This document shows, piece by piece, positions 9,978 through 20,113 of a stretch of DNA of 64,000 bases. Under the pieces are notes generated by a model that was given only the letters and a program-made list of their open reading frames with translations, had not been told where the DNA came from and did not search any database. The DNA is taken from NCBI RefSeq assembly GCF_000060345.1, contig NC_008571.1, positions 2,852,001-2,916,000 of the forward strand, read 5' to 3'. Both the position numbers and the translations under genes were made by a program. Source of the stretch: Christiangramia forsetii KT0803 (GTDB taxonomy: Bacteria; Bacteroidota; Bacteroidia; Flavobacteriales; Flavobacteriaceae). How positions within the stretch are numbered: position 1 is the first letter of the stretch; each line of letters starts with the position of its first letter.

Positions 9978-10955
9978 TTATAATAAGAAATGAAGTCCAA
10001 CATTAAGATTTACAAATTTTCCGGCAGTCGCCATTGTACTAACCTTAAACTTGTTGAAATAAAGATTAAAGCCAATATCCCCTTTAAACTGAGCTTCTTT
10101 ATCATTCAAAGTGGCTAGTTCTGAGTTCACTAATCCAAGCCCCAAACCATTTCCACCAAACTCATATTCAAAATCTGATTGGGCAACTCCCAAGGCACCA
10201 AAGATCTCGAAATTTTCATATCGTTTGGAAGCCATCATTTCGGCCATCCAGATTCCGGCACTTACGTCTATTTCATTAAGGTTTACCAGACCAGGAACAC
10301 TAACCTGTTCAAATTCATAACCTACGTCAAAAATATCATAAGCTAATATTGCGGCCACTTGTAAATCTTCTTCTTTGTTATATCTAAAAAACTGACTAAT
10401 ATTATATTTAAGACCTACACCATAGGTGCTAAATTTAGAGCCATCTACTTCTAATTCTGGCAACGCTCGCACGCCCAATTGGAAACCGTATGGCAGTCCA
10501 ACTGACACCTGTGCGAAAGGATAAAACAGTGCTCCTTTATCTATTCCTTCCAGAGCCTGAAAACTAAAATCCTCACCCATGAAAGTTCCATTGAACATAA
10601 CTTCAGAATCGCTTCCAAACGCAGTTGGAATTACAGCTCCACGGTCTCCATCATTAATAGTAAGGTTTGCAAAATCACCATTATTCACCGTAAATTCCTT
10701 TTTACTGGATGGTACAAATAGCGCATTGGCATGAAGCGAAACATCCACCTTCCAGGGCTCTAAAGCTCTTGCCGAGGTAAACCAGCTTGCAGTCCCCTGA
10801 TATGCCGCACTTTCAGCAGCCGGAGTCGCAAAACCATCTGCTAAGATCAAAAAGTCATTGATTATTTCCCTTCCTTCCTCGGGAATAGCTTGTGAAAATG
10901 ATTTGCCAGAAGCAAAAATAAATATGGAAAGAAAAAAGTATTTGAATTTTTTCAT
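9978..10955 (-). CDS. DUF6588-like outer-membrane barrel protein
   Basis: A 325-residue protein with a cleavable signal peptide (MKKFKYFFLSIFIFASGKSF, then SQA). The mature part alternates polar and hydrophobic residues, ends in an aromatic/leucine pattern (LNVGLHFLL) and looks like an outer-membrane beta-barrel. I believe it belongs to DUF6588, a flavobacterial family of unknown function, but this is from memory of its N-terminal pattern (NDFLILADGFATPAAES). A longer frame reaches 11030, but that extension overlaps the gyrB terminator; the ATG at 10955 gives the signal peptide. Confidence 0.75.
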   Translation of the reverse strand: MKKFKYFFLSIFIFASGKSFSQAIPEEGREIINDFLILADGFATPAAESAAYQGTASWFTSARALEPWKVDVSLHANALFVPSSKKEFTVNNGDFANLTINDGDRGAVIPTAFGSDSEVMFNGTFMGEDFSFQALEGIDKGALFYPFAQVSVGLPYGFQLGVRALPELEVDGSKFSTYGVGLKYNISQFFRYNKEEDLQVAAILAYDIFDVGYEFEQVSVPGLVNLNEIDVSAGIWMAEMMASKRYENFEIFGALGVAQSDFEYEFGGNGLGLGLVNSELATLNDKEAQFKGDIGFNLYFNKFKVSTMATAGKFVNLNVGLHFLL

Positions 10956-11021
10956 GGTAAAGTAGATTAAGTTGCTGCAAAAATAATAAAATATGGGTTT
11001 GCTCCCCATTATAACGCAAAA

Positions 11022-11050
11022 AACCCACACTTATTAGAAAAGTGTGGGTT
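11022..11050 (-). terminator. Rho-independent terminator of gyrB
   Basis: Perfect 11-base stem (11022-11032 with 11040-11050), seven-base loop, T run on the minus strand, 24 bases after the gyrB stop. Confidence 0.88.
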
Positions 11051-11074
11051 CTTAAAAATATATTCTAGGTTTGA

Positions 11075-13027
<1,953 letters not shown>

Positions 13028-13054
13028 TTAATTTCGTCTCTTTTGGATAACGAA

Positions 13055-13062
13055 CAAATATA
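13055..13062 (-). promoter_or_regulatory. -7 promoter element for gyrB
   Basis: TATATTTG on the minus strand, an exact -7 match, 39 bases before the gyrB ATG. Confidence 0.5.
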
Positions 13063-13133
13063 ACAATTCGCATATTTTTAACAGGTTGAAGCAGCCTTAT
13101 AAGCCTTTAAGTTATCAACAAATAATGTGGAAA

Positions 13134-13169
13134 AACCCGAAGCGCAAGGAAAATTATGTACTTCGGGTT
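13134..13169 (-). terminator. Likely terminator of asnB
   Basis: Nine-base perfect stem (13134-13142 with 13161-13169) around an 18-base loop, followed by five T on the minus strand, 23 bases after the asnB stop. The long loop makes it weaker than the others. Confidence 0.65.
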
Positions 13170-13192
13170 AAATATTTAAAATATGGCTAATT

Positions 13193-14803
13193 CTAAATTT
13201 TTGCCATCTCCTTTTTCATTCCTGGAGCGACATGTGTTTCGTTTGCTCTACCGCTTGGATCCAAATCTTTTTGCCATTTTGGAATCCACCTCTTTACGGT
13301 TTTAGCCGCAGCTTCCTGTGGAAAATGTTTACTGAACAATTCACGGTAGAAATAAGCTTCTTTTGTGGCAGGTGTATTTACAGGATATTTCTCTTCTGCT
13401 GTCTCCATTTGAGAATCACTTACCTGCTTTGAAGCATATTCTATAAGCTGATCTATCCAGTTGTAACCAACCCCATCGCTAAACTGTTCTTTTTGTCTCC
13501 ATAAGACCTCATCCGGTAAAAATGGTCTTTCAGGGGTATCAAAAGCTTTCCTGAGAATATATTTTTCAGCTCCATCGTACGTAGCAGGCATTTTTTCTTC
13601 AGGAACCATTTCCATCGCGGTTTTCAAAAACGCTTTATCCAAGAATGGTACCCTGGCTTCCAGTCCATGAGCCATGGTAGATTTATCTGCTCGTAAACAA
13701 TCTGCAGTTGCCAATCTCTGAACTCTTCTAATCGTTTCCTTCTGAAATTCTTTTGGTGAAGGAGCGTTTTTAAAGTAAAGATACCCTCCGAGAATCTCAT
13801 CTGAACCTTCTCCTGAAAGCACTACTTTGATCCCTTTTTCAGCAATTGCTTTTGAAAGAAAATACATAGGCGTACTTGCTCTAATGGAAGTGACATCATA
13901 AGTTTCTAAATGCCAAACTAGTTTTTCAAGAATTTCTATTCCTTCTTTTACCGTGAAGTGAATTTCATGATGCTCGGTTCCTAAAAATTCTGCAACCTTT
14001 CTTGCTGCAATTAAATCTGGAGCTTCAGCATCTAATCCAATGGAAAAGGAATGTAATTTTTGCCCAGACCCTTCCATTAATCGGGCTGCTATAGAAGAAG
14101 TCAGAGAAGAATCAAGACCACCGCTCAACAAAACACCCAGAGGCACATCTGCCATTAATCTTTTTCTGGTAGCCTCAATAAGGCTTTCTCTTAATTTTTT
14201 AAGATCTGCAGGTTGTACTGCTTTTTCAGAATCAAACCATTCAGGAGTATAATATCTAACGAAACCTGTTTCCGGAGTATAATAATGACCAGGAGGAAAT
14301 GCTGAAAATTCTGTACAATGATCTGTCAAAGCTTTCATTTCACTTGCAAACCATAAAGCTCCTTTTTCATCGGTTCCATAATAAAGAGGTTTAACCCCAA
14401 TTGGATCTCTGGCAACGATAAAATCATCTCCATCGATAATTACAAAGGAAAACACCCCATCAAGCATATCTACAAAATCATACCCATATTTCTCATACAT
14501 ATGTACGATCACTTCTGAATCTCCTGTAGTCCTGAAAGAATGATCTTTTAATTCATTATTTCTCAAGTCCATGTGGTTATAGATCTCTCCGTTATGGATC
14601 ATCCAGGCCGATCCGGTTCCCTGGATAGGCTGCATACCTGTAGTTAGATCTACAATTGAAAGGCGTTCGTGCGAAAGCACATGTCCTTTTTCAGTAATTT
14701 TTAATCCGCTTTCATCGGGACCTCTATGAGACATTCTTTTTGAAAGGCTAGCTATTTTTGCCGTTTCAATGTCTTTTCCGATAACTGCTAAAATTCCACA
14801 CAT
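13193..14803 (-). CDS. asnB: Asparagine synthase B, glutamine-hydrolysing
   Basis: Makes asparagine from aspartate, ATP and glutamine. The 536-residue protein begins MCGILAVIG, placing the nucleophilic Cys at position 2 after Met removal. The glutaminase domain covers about residues 2-190 (SHRGPDESG, NGEIYNH, TTGDSEVI), and the synthetase domain carries the ATP pyrophosphatase motif SGGLDSS (227-233) and SGEGSDEILGGY. Length and order match the E. coli-like AsnB family. Confidence 0.95.
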   Translation of the reverse strand: MCGILAVIGKDIETAKIASLSKRMSHRGPDESGLKITEKGHVLSHERLSIVDLTTGMQPIQGTGSAWMIHNGEIYNHMDLRNNELKDHSFRTTGDSEVIVHMYEKYGYDFVDMLDGVFSFVIIDGDDFIVARDPIGVKPLYYGTDEKGALWFASEMKALTDHCTEFSAFPPGHYYTPETGFVRYYTPEWFDSEKAVQPADLKKLRESLIEATRKRLMADVPLGVLLSGGLDSSLTSSIAARLMEGSGQKLHSFSIGLDAEAPDLIAARKVAEFLGTEHHEIHFTVKEGIEILEKLVWHLETYDVTSIRASTPMYFLSKAIAEKGIKVVLSGEGSDEILGGYLYFKNAPSPKEFQKETIRRVQRLATADCLRADKSTMAHGLEARVPFLDKAFLKTAMEMVPEEKMPATYDGAEKYILRKAFDTPERPFLPDEVLWRQKEQFSDGVGYNWIDQLIEYASKQVSDSQMETAEEKYPVNTPATKEAYFYRELFSKHFPQEAAAKTVKRWIPKWQKDLDPSGRANETHVAPGMKKEMAKI

Positions 14804-15058
14804 GACTTATATTATTTATAATTACAATACAAATATGAGTTTAAACTTACTTTTAGAAAACATAATATATCATTTGGATAACTATTGTAAAGTAAAAAAT
14901 TAGTATTTGATATTAATTTAAACACAAACTGAAAATAATTTGGCAGATCCTTTCATCTGTAAAGATTTCAAATTTTAACAGCAACTTTGTTCTTTTTTAA
15001 CAAATCAACGTACCGTCATGAATTATCTTTATTGAAAATTTAATTAACACAGAAAGAC

Positions 15059-15637
15059 ATGAAGAAATTTATAATAGGAGGACTCAGTGCAATTTGTTTA
15101 TTGATCACAAATCCCATAAACGCACAGGAAGATGATAAGGTTAACTTTACAAAAGAAGAACTGAAATTCTCTAAAATGGATGCGAGTCCAATGGATCTGG
15201 CATTGTATAGAGATAAAAACGATGCGACCGTAGCTAGAGTGATTTATAGCCGTCCGCAAAAAAGAAACCGTGAAATTTTTGGAAAACTAATCCCTTATGG
15301 TGAAGTATGGAGAACAGGAGCTAATGAGGCTACTGAACTTACTTTATACCAGGACATGAAGGTTGCCGATGCTGTTGTAAAGGCTGGCACTTATACCTTA
15401 TATAGTATTCCCGGTGAAAAAGAATGGACAGTAATTCTAAATAGTAAAACTAACACCTGGGGATCTTATGAATATACCGATAAAGAAGATAAAGTGAGAA
15501 TCAAAGTACCGGTAAGACAAGCTCCAAATACTATCGAATCTCTTTCTATGGCATTCCAGGAATCTAAAAAAGGCGCAGATCTTTTAATTGGATGGGATAG
15601 CAGTTATGTAAAAGTTCCTTTTGAGAACGTAAAATAA
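15059..15637 (+). CDS. DUF2911 domain-containing secreted protein
   Basis: A 192-residue protein with a Sec signal peptide (MKKFIIGGLSAICLLITNPI, then NAQ). The mature region matches DUF2911: ARVIYSRPQKRNREIFG, LIPYGEVWRTGANEATEL, VKAGTYTLYSIPGEKEW and a C-terminal LLIGWDSSYVKVPF. The family is common in Bacteroidota and probably forms a periplasmic beta-sandwich; no biochemical role is known to me. A possible TATCTTTA -7 element lies at 15024-15031. It ends at a strong terminator shared with queE. Confidence 0.88.
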   Translation: MKKFIIGGLSAICLLITNPINAQEDDKVNFTKEELKFSKMDASPMDLALYRDKNDATVARVIYSRPQKRNREIFGKLIPYGEVWRTGANEATELTLYQDMKVADAVVKAGTYTLYSIPGEKEWTVILNSKTNTWGSYEYTDKEDKVRIKVPVRQAPNTIESLSMAFQESKKGADLLIGWDSSYVKVPFENVK

Positions 15638-15660
15638 TAAGTTTCGATATTTGTAAACTA

Positions 15661-15686
15661 AAAAGACGCCCGAAAAGGCGTCTTTT
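15661..15686. terminator. Bidirectional terminator between the DUF2911 gene and queE
   Basis: Ten-base perfect stem (15661-15670 with 15677-15686), six-base loop, T runs on both strands, placed between two convergent genes. Confidence 0.9.
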
Positions 15687-15687
15687 T

Positions 15688-16320
15688 TTATGGAATATTC
15701 AAATATTTATGAGTTTGCAGAGATACTTTCCACTTGGGATTTGCCATTACATAATCTACAATTAATGGGATCATTTCTTCTCTCTTGCTCCATTCAGGCT
15801 GAAGATAAAGAACACATTTCTCCCCAACTTTAGCAGCTTGTTCCTCAGCGAATTTAAGATCGTGCTTATTAAAAACAATTACTTTTAATTCATTCGCGAC
15901 TGGATAGATTTTATCTTTCGGAAGTTTTATTTTCTTCGGAGAAAGACAAATCCAGTCCCAGGTTCCGGTAAGATCATAAGCTCCCGAAGTTTCAATATGA
16001 ATATCGCAACCTTTCTTTTTGAGACTCCCAGTTAATTCAGTCATATCCCAAGTAAGAGGTTCTCCTCCCGTAATCACTATTGTTTTACTATATTTCACGG
16101 CGTTTTCAACAATTTGACCAATACGGGTTGGAGGGTGCACCTCCGCATCCCAGCTCTCCTTCACATCGCACCAGTGACAACCAACATCACAACCACCTAT
16201 TCTTATAAAATAGGCCGCCGTTCCTTTATGGAATCCCTCTCCCTGAATGGTATAGAATTCTTCCATTAGCGGAAGCATAACTCCTTTATCTACCAGTTCT
16301 TTTGTCTCTTCTGAAATCAT
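15688..16320 (-). CDS. queE: 7-carboxy-7-deazaguanine synthase
   Basis: Radical SAM enzyme that converts 6-carboxytetrahydropterin to 7-carboxy-7-deazaguanine in queuosine synthesis. The 210-residue protein has the iron-sulfur motif C-x3-C-x2-C (CDVGCHWC, Cys44, Cys48, Cys51), preceded by EEFYTIQGEGFHKGTAAYF, a classic QueE segment. Downstream are VITGGEPL and ETSGAYDL. An in-frame TTG nine bases upstream could extend the frame, but the ATG at 16320 is preferred. The product of FolE (995-1672) feeds the same pterin route. Confidence 0.94.
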   Translation of the reverse strand: MISEETKELVDKGVMLPLMEEFYTIQGEGFHKGTAAYFIRIGGCDVGCHWCDVKESWDAEVHPPTRIGQIVENAVKYSKTIVITGGEPLTWDMTELTGSLKKKGCDIHIETSGAYDLTGTWDWICLSPKKIKLPKDKIYPVANELKVIVFNKHDLKFAEEQAAKVGEKCVLYLQPEWSKREEMIPLIVDYVMANPKWKVSLQTHKYLNIP

Positions 16321-16326
16321 AGCCTG

Positions 16327-16334
16327 CAAAGATA
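16327..16334 (-). promoter_or_regulatory. -7 promoter element very close to the queE start
   Basis: TATCTTTG on the minus strand ends six bases before the queE ATG, so transcription would begin at or within a few bases of the start codon. Confidence 0.5.
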
Positions 16335-16384
16335 AGTAAACTTGAACTTCTAAATTACTTAAGCAGGTTTGAATAGGTAAAAAC

Positions 16385-17851
16385 CTATTTGAAAATTAAG
16401 GTATTGATAATCTTATCCAGTGAAACCTTAGTATCTAACAGGAACCCATTTATAATAGCATATTCCATCTCACCATTTTTATAAAGAAAAAAGTTTGCAT
16501 TTTTTCCCGGAGCCAGATGAGTATTAATTTTATAATCTTCGGGAACAAGATTAATCGGAAAATTAGAATAGGGCACTTTAAGCATTGATGAATCAACTTT
16601 AATATAAGCATATCCCTTTTCAAGCAGCTCTTTTGCATTTAAAACCTCTAATTCTTTTGGAGAAGATATTTTTTCAGGATAAACCTTTCCAAATACCAGT
16701 TTTAGTCCTGATGCATCAAGTTCTTCATATCCATAACTCGTAGAAAGATCTCCCAGATCTACAACTCTCCCAGAATAATAAAAATCTGCAGCTCCTTCAA
16801 TATCATTTTCGTCCTTGTTAATTCCAATATCTAAAATATAATCCTTTTCATTCAGGTGATATTTAAGTCCTGTAATTTTAAGGTCAAATAACATCCGGTC
16901 GTTATTGGGAATCCTTTCGTATTCTGAAATATCTTCTGTTCTATAACTCTCTGTGGCAATAGAATTTAAGGCCGAAAGAATACTTACAAAATTCAATTTT
17001 CTAATCTCCTGCTTTTCCGGATCCTCTGGAAATCCACCAGATTCAATAAGAATAGTGCTGGTTCCCCACTTCTGGATATTGTCTCCAAATGCCCTTGGCT
17101 CAAAATCGTCATTATACCTTCCCACCTGCCCAGGGACAAATTTCTGTAATACTTTATTCATCTGCACAATAACTTTCATGGCATCTCCCCTCACCACATT
17201 TATTTCTTTCTCGTAATTATAAGCAGGAGCTAAAAATGAAATTGTAGCAGGTTTTTCGGTTTGCTCAGCATTATAATATTTACTTTGATCGTGAAGATTA
17301 AAACCAAAATCTGCATCGAGACTATCCCTTATCCTCTTTAATGTTTTCGCCTCGGGAGACTGAAGTCTTAGTGCATCGCGATTCACATCTACACCTAAAG
17401 CATTTCGACGCATAAATTTCTCTGCTCCATCAGGATTCAACATCGGCAGAAAGTGAATTCTTAACTTCTTCAATATTATCTTCCTTTCATCTTCAAACTC
17501 TTCGGAATTAAAAAAATTGAGCATATCGAAAATTGCCATCGTTGCAGTAGATTCATCTCCGTGCATTTGTGACCACAAGAACACATCTGTTTCTCCATCC
17601 CCTAAGCTAATAAGGTTCAGGCTTCGACCTTCAATAGATTCCCCAACTTTTTGAATATGAAGTTTGTTTTCAGACTTCAGAATATCCAAGAGAGAAACGA
17701 TATCCTCATGCTTCAGCCTTCTGTTTGTGATCTCTTTTTCCTTAAATTTTGAATAGTTATCAAATAATTTACTTGAGAACCCATTGTTTTGAGCTGTTGA
17801 AACATTTATGATTACCAGTAGTGCAGTAACAAAGCCAAAAACTCTTTTCAT
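16385..17851 (-). CDS. M14 family zinc carboxypeptidase, exported
   Basis: A 488-residue protein with a signal peptide (MKRVFGFVTALLVIINVSTA, then Q). The M14 catalytic domain fills about residues 45-295: zinc ligands His97 and Glu100 in MHGDE, third ligand His187 in FNLHDQ, substrate-binding Asn157-Arg158, and general base Glu270 in ILIESGG. Family members release C-terminal residues from peptides, or D-residues from muropeptides. The C-terminal about 190 residues have no family I recognise and look beta-rich. It starts two bases after the amidase stop, so the two form an operon. Confidence 0.9.
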   Translation of the reverse strand: MKRVFGFVTALLVIINVSTAQNNGFSSKLFDNYSKFKEKEITNRRLKHEDIVSLLDILKSENKLHIQKVGESIEGRSLNLISLGDGETDVFLWSQMHGDESTATMAIFDMLNFFNSEEFEDERKIILKKLRIHFLPMLNPDGAEKFMRRNALGVDVNRDALRLQSPEAKTLKRIRDSLDADFGFNLHDQSKYYNAEQTEKPATISFLAPAYNYEKEINVVRGDAMKVIVQMNKVLQKFVPGQVGRYNDDFEPRAFGDNIQKWGTSTILIESGGFPEDPEKQEIRKLNFVSILSALNSIATESYRTEDISEYERIPNNDRMLFDLKITGLKYHLNEKDYILDIGINKDENDIEGAADFYYSGRVVDLGDLSTSYGYEELDASGLKLVFGKVYPEKISSPKELEVLNAKELLEKGYAYIKVDSSMLKVPYSNFPINLVPEDYKINTHLAPGKNANFFLYKNGEMEYAIINGFLLDTKVSLDKIINTLIFK

Positions 17852-17853
17852 AT

Positions 17854-18525
17854 TTATTTTTTTAGAGGAACTTTTTTTAAATTCCTATTTTGTGTTGCAT
17901 TTCTAACTTCTTTCATAAATTCTTCTCCCGGGTCAACTTTCATAGTTCGGTAACCCGAATCTTTCTCTAACCATAAGTCATGACCTTCAAAATTTGTATA
18001 CTCATAATGCCCAATTACATATTGAATATTATATTTATCACTTAAATAATTTACCAGCCAGATATTAGACGCTACCTGAGCAGCGGTGAGAGGAGTGTCT
18101 TTAGTTCCACCTACATTTTCCACTCCAATGGCTGTATGATTCAATCCAATAACATGGCGAGCCATTACAGTCTCAGGCATTAACCTATAAATAGCTCCAT
18201 TTTTATCTACCAGGAAATGTGATGATACATTCAGTTGACTAGCTCCTGAAATAGCTTCTCTAGATTGGGGTAGTTTTGAATTTTTAAATGCCCGAAATGA
18301 ATCTTCCAATGTCGGAATTTCCGTCCAATGTAAAACGATCATCTTAGGATCAATTTCCGGGGAATTCTGCTCAAGTCCATAACGATTTTTTAGATATTCT
18401 AATGTAAGTTCAATGCGATCTTTTTCAAAATCGATAGGCTTTTCAATAATTCTCGAACTTTCGCATGCGAATAAGATTAACAATATAAAGGAACCAACTA
18501 ATCCAAAAAACTTTCTTTTTCTCAT
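17854..18525 (-). CDS. N-acetylmuramoyl-L-alanine amidase, lipoprotein
   Basis: A 223-residue protein with a lipobox ending LLILFACES (Cys21), so probably anchored to a membrane. The mature part is an Amidase_2/PGRP-like domain: MIVLHWTEI, SSHFLVDKNGAIYRLMP, ARHVIGLNHTAIGVENVG and VIGHYEYTNFEGHD. Such enzymes cut the bond between MurNAc and the stem peptide. It sits between susD and the M14 peptidase gene, all on the minus strand, which suggests joint handling of wall-derived peptides (inference). Confidence 0.9.
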   Translation of the reverse strand: MRKRKFFGLVGSFILLILFACESSRIIEKPIDFEKDRIELTLEYLKNRYGLEQNSPEIDPKMIVLHWTEIPTLEDSFRAFKNSKLPQSREAISGASQLNVSSHFLVDKNGAIYRLMPETVMARHVIGLNHTAIGVENVGGTKDTPLTAAQVASNIWLVNYLSDKYNIQYVIGHYEYTNFEGHDLWLEKDSGYRTMKVDPGEEFMKEVRNATQNRNLKKVPLKK

Positions 18526-18682
18526 ATTATTTTAAAAAAAAGGATATCTAAAAACTTTGAGAAATCGTTATTGCGTGAAACCGAGCAATCTGTAAGCATT
18601 TGAGTATCTAATAAAATACTTCACTCAATTCACAATAAGGTCCAAATTTATCTTTTAAACATCCTCTTAAATTTAGCACATG

Positions 18683-20095
18683 CTATTCATCCCAAAAAAT
18701 AGGATCCAATAATGTAACATTAGGTACATTATTGCCATTTCTACTTACTTCAGAATCAGGATAAGCAAGCCTTTTAATAAACATTCCGTTTAAATCTGGA
18801 TTCACATTTTCCGGAAGACTAAAATTCTCATAATCATAATCATAACGACGCGCATCTACCCATGCTTCAGGATGAAGAAACATAGCCACCCATTTTTCCT
18901 TAAAAATATCAGCAATTGTAAAACTTTCCACTCCCATACTTACTTCAGGCGTATTTATATAATCTTCAATTTCATCAGCAGGGACACCAATTTTTACCAT
19001 ATGCGCCCTAATTCCATCTAAATAAGCCTGATAAGACTGGTCTTTATCAATACTGAAAGCTGCTTCGGCTTCAATAAATTTTTGTTCAAAATAGGTTGCC
19101 ATAAGTACAGGCCCCTGTTCTGTTGTATAATAATCCCCAGGCTCCAACACAGATCGTTCTCCTTCTTCAGCAGCGTCTCCCCTACCAGCACCGTTTAAAG
19201 TCCCCACGTATTCCCCATCCTCTGTTGTACTTACCATATAAGGCAATCTAGGATCTAGGACTCCAAAAGTGGTTCCATCAGTAGCTTCAATAAATTGTTC
19301 GGAAATCCACCCCCCCAGAAATAGATTAGCATTGTCTATCGCTACATCTGCCCAAGGATTTATCTCCTCTGCAAAATACTCCACCTGAGCGTCATCATCT
19401 GAACTTTCGAAGGCGTTTTCAAGAGCTGTCAAGACCGAAGCTGGATCGTATTGTTCTGTTTCACTATAATGATTTAGATATCTTGCCTTGAGCATATTTC
19501 CAAATTTTATCCACTTAGATATATCACCCTGATAGATAAAATCATCCTCTTCTACTGAATTTTCTGTCTCGGTAGCCAAATTACTAATACCACTATTCAG
19601 TAAATTCAAAACTGTCGAATATAACTGATCGTCATTATCATAAGCCGGCGTTATAGTAACAAAATTGAATCCTTCATTATACGGTATAGCTCCCCAGGCA
19701 TCTACCGTAGTGGCTAAATTATAAGCCATTAAGATTTGACCGATGCCCAGATAATGGTTTGCTCCTTCTTCTTCAGCCTTCAACATCATATCATTTATAT
19801 CGGTCATTGCATTGTACATTGATGCCCATGTACCACTATAACTAACTGGATCCATTACATCTGAAGAACTTCCAGGGTTGGGCGACGCCAAGTGCTGTAC
19901 GTAGTTTGAAGTTATATCTCCCATCCTAAAGGTATTCTGTGAAGATTCAAAGGTAGAATTTACCATTAAACCCGCTAAGGGCGCCTCTGAGGGATTATTG
20001 GGATTTTCATTGATATCCAGGTAATCGTCGCAAGCTGTAAATGAAAAAGCAAAGGCGAAGATCACATACTTATATTTTTTTATTTTAAATTTCAT
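18683..20095 (-). CDS. SusD/RagB family nutrient-binding lipoprotein (SusD-like_2 type)
   Basis: A 470-residue outer-membrane lipoprotein with a lipobox FTACDDY (Cys22). The start of the mature protein, DDYLDINENPNNPSEAPL, is typical of the SusD-like_2 group. SusD proteins cap the SusC barrel and capture the substrate outside the cell. The ATG at 20095 is preferred over a TTG two codons upstream. It follows susC by 18 bases and is certainly co-transcribed. Substrate cannot be read from the sequence. The 157-base spacer before the amidase gene shows no terminator that I can see. Confidence 0.93.
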   Translation of the reverse strand: MKFKIKKYKYVIFAFAFSFTACDDYLDINENPNNPSEAPLAGLMVNSTFESSQNTFRMGDITSNYVQHLASPNPGSSSDVMDPVSYSGTWASMYNAMTDINDMMLKAEEEGANHYLGIGQILMAYNLATTVDAWGAIPYNEGFNFVTITPAYDNDDQLYSTVLNLLNSGISNLATETENSVEEDDFIYQGDISKWIKFGNMLKARYLNHYSETEQYDPASVLTALENAFESSDDDAQVEYFAEEINPWADVAIDNANLFLGGWISEQFIEATDGTTFGVLDPRLPYMVSTTEDGEYVGTLNGAGRGDAAEEGERSVLEPGDYYTTEQGPVLMATYFEQKFIEAEAAFSIDKDQSYQAYLDGIRAHMVKIGVPADEIEDYINTPEVSMGVESFTIADIFKEKWVAMFLHPEAWVDARRYDYDYENFSLPENVNPDLNGMFIKRLAYPDSEVSRNGNNVPNVTLLDPIFWDE

Positions 20096-20113
20096 ATCCA
20101 AGATTTTTTATTT

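Noticed and set aside
10956-11030. N-terminal extension of the DUF6588-like protein
   Set aside because: It overlaps the gyrB terminator and would bury the signal peptide.
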